This document shows, one piece after another, positions 1-6,559 of a stretch of 7,717 nucleotides of DNA. The stretch comes from Candidatus Omnitrophota bacterium. GTDB lineage: Bacteria > Ratteibacteria > UBA8468 > B48-G9 > DSTR01. The stretch spans positions 1 through 7,717 of the forward strand of contig JAMWDF010000115.1 of NCBI GenBank assembly GCA_023818865.1. The letters are read 5' to 3'. How positions within the stretch are numbered: the first letter of the stretch is position 1; each line of letters begins with the position of its first letter. A program made the translations under genes and the position numbers. The notes under the pieces were generated by a model. The model searched no databases. It had not been told where the DNA came from and was given only the letters and a program-made list of their open reading frames with translations.

Positions 1-120
1 AGCTATTTAGGTAGAGAAAATTGGTGGTATTATTGGCTTTCTACCACCTGAGTTTTCTTGTCAAAGTGGCCAACCGTCAGGAAGAAAATCTTTATTGGGT
101 ACTGGCAGATAATGCTCAAA
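1..120. other. Stretch beyond the VanW gene with no certain gene
   Basis: Apart from the hairpin, this stretch holds two short open readings that I cannot prove. On the minus strand the frame of VanW continues for 19 codons after its TAG before a TGA at 61-63. On the plus strand, frame 1 is open from the window edge to a TGA at 49-51 and would encode a Trp/Tyr-rich tail ending ENWWYYWLSTT, possibly the end of a convergent gene. Neither is long enough to call. Confidence 0.4.
15..58 (-). terminator. Candidate operon terminator hairpin
   Basis: A seven-base perfect stem GGTGGTA/TACCACC (23-29 with 42-48) with a twelve-base loop, extended across an internal loop by a six-base stem AGAAAA/TTTTCT (15-20 with 53-58). 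Read from the minus strand, the inner stem is followed by AATTTTCTCT, a modest U-rich tail. It lies 73 bases past the VanW stop, where an end of the operon would be expected. The long loop and short T-run make it a weak intrinsic terminator. The plus-strand reading is similar, so it might work in both directions. Confidence 0.4.
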
Positions 121-795
121 CTAATCTGATATAATATACTTATCCCTTGAAACAATCTCTGAAAAAATTACCTTCCCTTTTGTAAGAATGTGACGCTGGG
201 TTGTTGTGTATATGAAATTTTCAATCCTTTCCGGTCTACCCAGGATAACTTTTACTTCGCGAGGTTTTGGCTTCGGTCCCCAAATTGATACGGTGAGACA
301 ATTTCCTTTAACCGCAGCTCTAATTAGCAGCTGGCAATTGTATGGATTGAAAATCTTAAGGTCTGAGCCGTCATCCTTTGAAACTGTAGCGTCTAGGCCT
401 GGGGGAATATAACTTACCGGTTTGGAATGTCCTTTTCGTTCATAAATAGAAAGGCCTGAATACAACGATGCTGCATATAATGTGGATGAAACTTGACATA
501 AGCCTCCACCAAAGCCTGGAGTTATCCTCTCACCAGAAAGGATTGAGGCTACCCCGAGATGTTCCTGAGGAATATTTGAGGTGACATCTTCATTGAAAGA
601 AAAAATTGTCTTGGGCCAAAGGGTAAAACCATCCAGATATCTGGCCGCATTTTCTATGTTTATGCCTCTGTCATCTATGTCTTTTCGGAAGTAAGTCGTG
701 TATGAAGACCATTGAAAAATAAAATTATCAGCCTGAGAAATAGCTCCGAGAAAAAGGAGAAGAAAGAAAAATGAGTTTAAAAAATTTTTCCCCAT
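121..795 (-). CDS. VanW-domain protein, secreted; possible peptidoglycan L,D-transpeptidase
   Basis: This 224-residue protein is nearly all one VanW domain behind a signal peptide. Residues 1-22 are a signal sequence: one Lys, a long Phe/Leu core, and likely cleavage after AISQA. The VanW signatures follow in order: FSFNED (65-70), GGGLCQVSSTLY (96-107), an ERKGHS stretch (119-124) and PPGLDATV (131-138). Cys100 in GGGLCQ is the conserved candidate nucleophile. VanW was first known from vancomycin-resistance clusters without a defined role; I recall recent work assigning peptidoglycan L,D-transpeptidase activity to VanW domains in Clostridioides difficile, which I cannot check here. The typical PG-binding or G5 companion domains are absent, so this is a minimal version. 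The ATG lies two bases after the stop of the alpha-2-macroglobulin gene and has no clear Shine-Dalgarno sequence, so translation probably depends on ribosomes finishing the upstream gene. Family assignment is secure; the enzymatic role here is inferred. Confidence 0.9.
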   Translation of the reverse strand: MGKNFLNSFFFLLLFLGAISQADNFIFQWSSYTTYFRKDIDDRGINIENAARYLDGFTLWPKTIFSFNEDVTSNIPQEHLGVASILSGERITPGFGGGLCQVSSTLYAASLYSGLSIYERKGHSKPVSYIPPGLDATVSKDDGSDLKIFNPYNCQLLIRAAVKGNCLTVSIWGPKPKPREVKVILGRPERIENFIYTTTQRHILTKGKVIFSEIVSRDKYIISD

Positions 796-797
796 AT

Positions 798-3700
798 CTA
801 TTCAACTGTCAGTAAGCTTCCCTGAGAGCGGCCCCAGACTTCAGGGAGATACATCAACTGGGCCTTGGTAGCCAGTATATGATAAAGACCAGGGGTTTCT
901 GCTCTTAAATAATAAACAATGGTTTTTTCCTTTTCACCCCAAATTGAGGTAAAAAATGTAACCTTTTCATCCCTTACTTCCCTCCGGCAATACCACCAAG
1001 AATCACCCTGAAGTTCGTCAACAACTTCAAAACCGGCAGGAATTGGGTCTTCAATCATTACATACTCATATTTTTCTCCTCCCGAAATTTTTATCTCTAC
1101 CCTTATTCTCTCTCCGCTTTTCAAAACTCTTTGGATATCATCATAAACATGGATCTTATTTCCATTTTCCTCACCTCCTTCCCTGGGTTCAAGCTCAGTG
1201 TATCGTCTTGAGACTTTAAAACCACCATCAAAATCAGTCATAAACATATCTCTCACTGAACATCTGATTACATGAGAATAATCCAGGTTACCTTTTCCCT
1301 GTTTTTCAATTTTTATGGCATTGAATTTTCCAGCGGCAAAACTTTCAGCCGGCAAAGTTACTGAGGTGGAAAATTTTTCCAGGCTTTTTCTGTCCACTTT
1401 TTCCCGGGCTAAAGTTGAACCATTGACAGAAAGCGAAACGAGATAATCAGGGGAAAGCTCATCAAAGATTTTGAGATAATCTGTAAAAGCAAAAAGACAC
1501 ACGGCGGTATCCTTTGTTGAATACCACATTCCTCCCCTTTTTCTCATCACCAGATACCTCACAATCCCCGGGAGCTCAATCCTCTTGGGGTCAATCGCCA
1601 GTATCGCCCGGAGAGCGAATGCAGTTGCTTCAATGTTATGATTTATCCAGGAATAATTCCCGTCTTCTGCGCACCAGTAATATAAAAATGGAGTGAGCCG
1701 GCTCATCTTGCTACATAGATAATCAAGGAGTTCTCTTGCCCGGGAGTCACCATTATTATGCAAAATAAGACAGAATTGAGCCAGGGTGTAAGGATTAAGT
1801 TTTTCTTTATTCTTATAAATTTCCCCGATTACTTGCTCATCCTTGTCTTCAGCCTGATCAAGCGCATAAAGCATAAAGGTTTTCTCGTTATAGTCAGTCG
1901 TGGAGTATATTTTGCTTCTTAGGAAACTTTTCGCCTTATCAAGCCTTTCTTCGTTGATGAGATAACCACATTTCTTAGCCTGGGCAAAACCAAAAACGAC
2001 ATAGGCAGTCGTATAGGGATTGCTTGCCTCTCTCTGCCACCATCCCCATCCGCCATCTTCATTCTGATAATTGTAAAGTTTCACCAATCCGTCTGCCACT
2101 TTCTTGGGCAGTCCGATAACCAAGTTCTCAAACTCCTTTTTATGCCGCGCCAGGAGATAAAGGTCTTCTTTTTTGATTCTCGTCAGTGTATCTGCTACCT
2201 GAATCGCCGGTAAGAAAGCATTCAGTGTTTGTTCAACACAACCATAGGGGTATTTTGCCAGCTCATCAAGAGAAGTAAACAATCCTGAGACAAGTGAAGG
2301 ATAGATATATGCTCTTGCGTCAATGGACCTAGGAATTACCCCTGAAGGTAGATAAAATGTATCCACTTTTGTTTCCTCGCACCTCCCAGCAAAAACATAT
2401 CTTTCCTCGCTGCCAGGGAAAAACACCGGCAGGGTAACTTCCATACCATCTTTATAAGGAAGTGATTGGGCGAATAAAGTGATTGTCGCCTTCGTCTCTG
2501 AATTTACCTTTACCTTCCAGTCTACCCTTGTTGACTGTTCATTTTCAACCTCAATAGTTCTTTCCGGTTCATCAAGAAGGTCTAAACCTGCTGCCTTGAG
2601 ATTTACATGAATTTGTCGTTTTTCCCCTGTCCGGTTATGGATAACAGATGAAATCAAAAGCCTGTCGTTTTCAACAAGGAATCTCGGGGTAACCAAATTG
2701 GCAATAAGCGGCTTTGTTGTTATGACTTTGTTAACTCCTGTTCCCACCAGGGTATCAGAGGTTACTGCGCGGACTGTTGACCTCCAGGTCGTAAGATTGT
2801 CAGGGAATTCAAATCTTACCTTAGCAAGGCCGTTTTCATCAGCCACAGTGAAAGGGAGCCAGAAAGCTGTATCCTTAAATTTTTTCCTGATATCTGTCCG
2901 GGGAAAATCTTTTCCCGGTCCACCATAATGCCAGCGAAAAAAAGAATAAGAAGTGGAAACACGGTTGGGTTTGTTTCCATAAAAGAAATCCTCAATCTTT
3001 GGCACAAGTTCTCCTGAGATAGCATATATTGATTCGTCAACAACAGCCATTGAAAGTTCAGCTGAAACAGGTCTTCCCAGGAAATCCGTTACCTTTACTT
3101 TGTAATTAGCGGTTTCTCCTGGTTGGAATTCGTTTTTGTTTGGGGTGACCTCAACATTTAGAAGCTTTTCATTGTCGCCAATCTTCAGTGGCTTGCTGCC
3201 GGAGATAAAATTCTTGTTTTTGACTGCGGAGACAGAAAGGTAAACCCTGGGAGAATATTCCTCTTTAATGGGTATCTCAAGTAAATAAGAATTTCCCTGC
3301 ATTTCAATAACCTTACTTTCAAACAATTTCTGCCCTTCAATAGTAAAAAGAAGAACCAGGTCCTGATGAGCGGAATTGATAAGAACTTTGGCTATTTCGT
3401 TCACCCCGTACTGATTTTTGTCAGAAATAACTTCTATTTCCTTCTTGGGCTGCCAGGAATAATCCCGACCGGAAATCCAGACATATCTTGTTCCAGTGAT
3501 AATGTTGTGGTATTGGTCTGTGCCCCGCACTAAGATTTTAATATAACCTGTGGCTGCTGGTTTTATCTTAATTGTTGTTCTGGCTCCTTCAACTGTAATC
3601 TCCTTATGCAGCACCTCTGTAAAACTCCATCTTCTTTTCTTAGCCTCATATTTCTCCTGACTTACTGAAATGGCCAGTGGCTGTTTTTCACGGGCTGAAG

Positions 3701-5891
3701 GGGTGAAATAGTGCCTTAAGCTGATAGTCACCGGAATCTCCTGCCCAGCTGCATAAACATACCGATCGCTGGAGACAATAATTTCAAAGCAGCCTGGTAA
3801 AATGAGAATCTGCCGGGTGGAAGTCACTTCTCTCCGGCTTAAATCTGTCATTCTAATTTCAATGGTGTAAGTTTCTTTTCTCTCATATGAAGCTTTTGTC
3901 GGAATTTCAATAAACGCAAGTCCTTTTTCATCTGTTTTCATGCTACCGGAAGAAACAAGGGCCCCGCGCCACCACCCTTCATTTTCATATTCTTCCTCTG
4001 CAGACTCATCTTCCCATATCTCTCTTGAATAAACAGCCCACATAATCTCGGCATTCTTAACTGGTGCCCCAAAATAGTACTTTGCCAAAACTTCAACCTT
4101 AATTTTCTCTCCGGGAAGATAAATGAATTTTGCTGGCTTTGTCTCTATGGAAAACTCCGGCTTTCTGTATTCAAGAACCTTAAAATTACATCTACCAGCC
4201 AATTCATCTTTTCCTCTGGTAAGAAATTCAATGGTATAAACTCCAGTTGGGGAATCTTCTGGGATGAGCCATTCTCCGTAAACCGAACCACTTTGGGCCG
4301 GCTTTGCTGAAGTTTCAGACAACACGGTCCCATCCGGAGCAATAATTTTTACTAAGCAGTCTGAGAACTCAGGAAGGCTATAACGGTGTCCTTGATCAAC
4401 TCTTGCAACTGCCTTAAAGTAAACGGTATGCTCAGGTCGGTACACCGGTCGATCAGTATACGCATAGACTGAACGCTTTTCAGAATAACCTTCGGAAACA
4501 CTCCCGGTCTGTTCTGAAAAAGCGAATGAACTTCCGCTTGCTACAATGAATCTTCGTAATTCACTTAGACCAAACTGCCCATTATGATCGGTTCTTGTTT
4601 CTTTTATAAGATTCCAACGGTCATCAAAAATGTAAACAGAAGCCTCTTTCACCCTTCCTTTTGAAATTGAAAATACCGTTATCTCCGCCCTTCCTTCCCA
4701 GGACTTTGAGACAAAGCCGACCTCTGAAACCACAAACCATTGCCGTTTTTCAGAAAGCCCTTCTGGCTTTATCACCCAGAGATAAACCCCCTCAGAAAAA
4801 TTACCAGTATCAATTTGTCTCTCGTAAAGTTCGCTTAACGGCTGTGGATAAGAGATATCAAATTTCTTGGTATAAACTGGTTCCTTTCCCGAGAGATCAG
4901 CAGAGTTCAGAATATCGCGTAAGCTAAGATTTTTTGATTTGGCCTTGTTAATCTCATTGAAGACATCTATTTCAAAAATTTCAACAGTGACCGAAGGTAT
5001 TCTGAAGGCATTAAAGTAAAGTTTGACCTTTTCTCCAGGAGTAAAAATCCACTCTCGCCAAACAGGATAAAAATACTTTTCCCTTAGCTTCAATCTGGTG
5101 GTTCCAATATCAACACTTTCCCTCGCGAGGACATTAAGTTTCAACTCAAAATGTTCATATCCCTGCCTGTAGAAATACATCTGGTAAGTTCCTGGTTTCA
5201 ACCCATCTATAAAAAAGTTTCCGTCAATCTCAGATTTTCCTGGTACATATGTGGGACCAGAACAACTTATATGAACACCCTTTATCGGTTTCCCAGAATG
5301 ATAATCAACAACATTTCCTTTAACCTGGCCAGCAGGCGAAAGAACAAAATTAATTCCTGCAGTTTCTTTTCCTTCTTTAACCAGCAAAGAACTCTTAGAC
5401 TCCTTTACAAAACCAGGGGCACTAACATAGATGTAGTGATAACCTGGATTTACTCCATTAATTTTGTAAACACCTTTTTTATCCGTTCTTATTTTCCTTC
5501 CGCCCCATACTACTTCTGCCCCCGAAATAGCCTTTCCTTCTTGGTCATAAACAAAGCCGCTGATTGAACCAGGCCGACTCAGAACAATCTCATAACTTAC
5601 AATTCCAAATTTTGCCTGATTAACTTCTATCCGGCCAAGACTTCCATCACAAAAAAATGCTTTTGAGACGACAACTCTGTAATATCCAGGGGTTAAATTG
5701 TCAAACCTGAATTGACCATTCTTGCCAGAAAGAACTGTTTTTAAAGGAACCTTGCTCTCCTCTGACCTAAAAATGCTAACTTTTGCCCCAGGAATAGCTT
5801 GTTTGCCAGCCTCATAAATAACCCCGGTAACGGTGTCAGCCAAACAACTGGTAATAATGAAAAAGGCCCAAAAAGCGAAAAAAGCTTTCAT
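798..5891 (-). CDS. Bacterial alpha-2-macroglobulin with thioester motif (YfhM-like), probable lipoprotein
   Basis: A 1697-residue protease-trap protein, similar in length to E. coli YfhM. Residues 1-16 form a short signal with a lipobox-like ITSC, so Cys16 may be lipidated; cleavage after SCLA is the alternative. Three carboxypeptidase regulatory-like beta domains follow (about 20-105, 109-186, 188-268). Macroglobulin domains come next, with the TDRPVYRP signature at 479-486. The bait-region domain carries VDES (951-954) and FFYG (969-972), followed by a short bait-like segment (986-1004), then FPDNLTTWR (1029-1037). The thioester motif CVEQ is at 1218-1221 in the PYGCVEQ context, and the helical thioester domain contains DGGWGWW (1279-1285). 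The C-terminal macroglobulin domain has DPIPAGFE (1615-1622). In the family, bait cleavage triggers a conformational change and the Cys-Gln thioester links covalently to the protease. The ATG overlaps the upstream AMMECR1 stop by four bases and has a good GGAGG site. No frameshift or missing signature is visible. Role in periplasmic protease defence is by family analogy. Confidence 0.96.
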   Translation of the reverse strand: MKAFFAFWAFFIITSCLADTVTGVIYEAGKQAIPGAKVSIFRSEESKVPLKTVLSGKNGQFRFDNLTPGYYRVVVSKAFFCDGSLGRIEVNQAKFGIVSYEIVLSRPGSISGFVYDQEGKAISGAEVVWGGRKIRTDKKGVYKINGVNPGYHYIYVSAPGFVKESKSSLLVKEGKETAGINFVLSPAGQVKGNVVDYHSGKPIKGVHISCSGPTYVPGKSEIDGNFFIDGLKPGTYQMYFYRQGYEHFELKLNVLARESVDIGTTRLKLREKYFYPVWREWIFTPGEKVKLYFNAFRIPSVTVEIFEIDVFNEINKAKSKNLSLRDILNSADLSGKEPVYTKKFDISYPQPLSELYERQIDTGNFSEGVYLWVIKPEGLSEKRQWFVVSEVGFVSKSWEGRAEITVFSISKGRVKEASVYIFDDRWNLIKETRTDHNGQFGLSELRRFIVASGSSFAFSEQTGSVSEGYSEKRSVYAYTDRPVYRPEHTVYFKAVARVDQGHRYSLPEFSDCLVKIIAPDGTVLSETSAKPAQSGSVYGEWLIPEDSPTGVYTIEFLTRGKDELAGRCNFKVLEYRKPEFSIETKPAKFIYLPGEKIKVEVLAKYYFGAPVKNAEIMWAVYSREIWEDESAEEEYENEGWWRGALVSSGSMKTDEKGLAFIEIPTKASYERKETYTIEIRMTDLSRREVTSTRQILILPGCFEIIVSSDRYVYAAGQEIPVTISLRHYFTPSAREKQPLAISVSQEKYEAKKRRWSFTEVLHKEITVEGARTTIKIKPAATGYIKILVRGTDQYHNIITGTRYVWISGRDYSWQPKKEIEVISDKNQYGVNEIAKVLINSAHQDLVLLFTIEGQKLFESKVIEMQGNSYLLEIPIKEEYSPRVYLSVSAVKNKNFISGSKPLKIGDNEKLLNVEVTPNKNEFQPGETANYKVKVTDFLGRPVSAELSMAVVDESIYAISGELVPKIEDFFYGNKPNRVSTSYSFFRWHYGGPGKDFPRTDIRKKFKDTAFWLPFTVADENGLAKVRFEFPDNLTTWRSTVRAVTSDTLVGTGVNKVITTKPLIANLVTPRFLVENDRLLISSVIHNRTGEKRQIHVNLKAAGLDLLDEPERTIEVENEQSTRVDWKVKVNSETKATITLFAQSLPYKDGMEVTLPVFFPGSEERYVFAGRCEETKVDTFYLPSGVIPRSIDARAYIYPSLVSGLFTSLDELAKYPYGCVEQTLNAFLPAIQVADTLTRIKKEDLYLLARHKKEFENLVIGLPKKVADGLVKLYNYQNEDGGWGWWQREASNPYTTAYVVFGFAQAKKCGYLINEERLDKAKSFLRSKIYSTTDYNEKTFMLYALDQAEDKDEQVIGEIYKNKEKLNPYTLAQFCLILHNNGDSRARELLDYLCSKMSRLTPFLYYWCAEDGNYSWINHNIEATAFALRAILAIDPKRIELPGIVRYLVMRKRGGMWYSTKDTAVCLFAFTDYLKIFDELSPDYLVSLSVNGSTLAREKVDRKSLEKFSTSVTLPAESFAAGKFNAIKIEKQGKGNLDYSHVIRCSVRDMFMTDFDGGFKVSRRYTELEPREGGEENGNKIHVYDDIQRVLKSGERIRVEIKISGGEKYEYVMIEDPIPAGFEVVDELQGDSWWYCRREVRDEKVTFFTSIWGEKEKTIVYYLRAETPGLYHILATKAQLMYLPEVWGRSQGSLLTVE

Positions 5892-6481
5892 TTCTTTCCC
5901 TCCAGAAAAATCCGTGCCTTAAATTTCAACAGTCTTGCCGCCTGAACATCGTCTATCCCCGCATTTCTTAAAGCTATTTTCAGAGCGTATTGGGCTGTTC
6001 TTGCTTCTCTTGGCAAAACAACTCCATACCTTCCCCTTTGCTCTACAACCAGACCTTCGCTTTCCGGATTGTAAGAAGCCAGAGAGCTTATTTCAATTGG
6101 CTTACCAGGAATTGTTATCTGAATCATTATCTCTTCTAATTCCTGCTCATCAATGGCCCTGTACCGGAAATCTTGAGTGGCGGCAATGATTGAAAAATCT
6201 ATAAGATTTTCAGCAAAACTTCTTTCCGCAGAAAAAGTTCCGGCACAACCCCTGGTCTGATTTCCTCTTCTTAGAGAAACAAAGACAGGAATTTTCTCTT
6301 GGAAAATCCCTGAGAGGTCGGGAATCTGTATTTTTTGGCCTGTGTCCAGATAGTGTTTAATTGCTTTTCGGCAAAGGGAAAAAACGGCATCCAGAGAGAA
6401 AACAGGAAAGATAAGCCCCATTGATAAAATCGTCAACAGATAGGGCTTATATCTTCCCTTGGCCGCTAAACTTTTCTCCAC
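5888..6481 (-). CDS. AMMECR1-domain protein with N-terminal export signal
   Basis: A 197-residue protein. Residues 1-12 are basic (K3, K8, R10, K12), followed by a hydrophobic core at 13-30, which reads as a signal peptide (possible cleavage after VFS, residue 29) or a membrane anchor. The rest is a single AMMECR1 domain: CRKAIKHYL (37-45), the strand PVFVSL (65-70), the signature RGCAGT (77-82, commonly RGCIGT), then a C-terminal part containing YGVVLP (152-157). The biochemical function of AMMECR1 domains is not established; prokaryotic copies are often linked to MEMO1-like and radical-SAM proteins (AmmeMemoRadiSam), neither of which is present here. Export is unusual for the family. The start is GTG: an in-frame TAG lies two codons upstream, and the GTG has no clear ribosome-binding site. 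ATG at residue 21 is the alternative but would cut into the hydrophobic core. The stop overlaps the alpha-2-macroglobulin start as ATGA, indicating translational coupling. Domain identity is secure, exact start less so. Confidence 0.88.
   Translation of the reverse strand: MEKSLAAKGRYKPYLLTILSMGLIFPVFSLDAVFSLCRKAIKHYLDTGQKIQIPDLSGIFQEKIPVFVSLRRGNQTRGCAGTFSAERSFAENLIDFSIIAATQDFRYRAIDEQELEEIMIQITIPGKPIEISSLASYNPESEGLVVEQRGRYGVVLPREARTAQYALKIALRNAGIDDVQAARLLKFKARIFLEGKK
5899..5903 (-). promoter_or_regulatory. Ribosome-binding site of the alpha-2-macroglobulin gene
   Basis: GGAGG on the minus strand, seven bases before the ATG at 5889-5891 and inside the last codons of the AMMECR1 gene. It fixes the start of the large gene and therefore the four-base ATGA overlap. 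The combination allows both independent initiation and coupling to the upstream gene. Confidence 0.8.
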
Positions 6482-6504
6482 TGGCTAGTCTCGTTAATCA
6501 ATCC

Positions 6505-6534
6505 AAATGCCCAGGCGAATGAAGCCCTGGATTT
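6505..6534 (-). other. Inverted repeat in the esterase-AMMECR1 gap
   Basis: On the minus strand AAATCCAGG pairs with CCTGG plus ATTT, with a two-base GC bulge and a ten-base loop: nine base pairs in all. It occupies the middle of the only real gap between genes in the cluster (6482-6559). No U-tract follows, so it does not look like an intrinsic terminator. It could be an RNA processing or stability element, or chance. Confidence 0.35.
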
Positions 6535-6559
6535 CCAGTTGAGCAGCAACCGGCAAATT

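Noticed and set aside
2816..3043. Second minus-strand frame of 75 codons inside the macroglobulin gene
   Set aside because: It is an out-of-frame reading inside a continuous, motif-rich coding region; the conserved bait-domain signatures lie in the main frame.
3958..4016. Acidic stretch at residues 626-641 of the macroglobulin (W-EDES...EEE...GWW) as a separate inserted domain
   Set aside because: It is only about 16 residues and sits where bacterial macroglobulins normally have a variable loop after the YFGAPV strand.
4661..4927. Plus-strand open frame of 88 codons
   Set aside because: Antisense to macroglobulin-domain coding sequence, with no motif or ribosome-binding evidence.
5151..5567. 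Plus-strand open frame of 138 codons opposite the start of the macroglobulin gene
   Set aside because: It lies fully antisense to the well-supported carboxypeptidase regulatory-like repeats, has no recognisable motif, and is explained by low stop frequency on the opposite strand.
6505..6534. Intrinsic terminator between the esterase and AMMECR1 genes
   Set aside because: A stem is present, but no run of T follows it on the minus strand; the sequence after it is GGATTGATTAACG.
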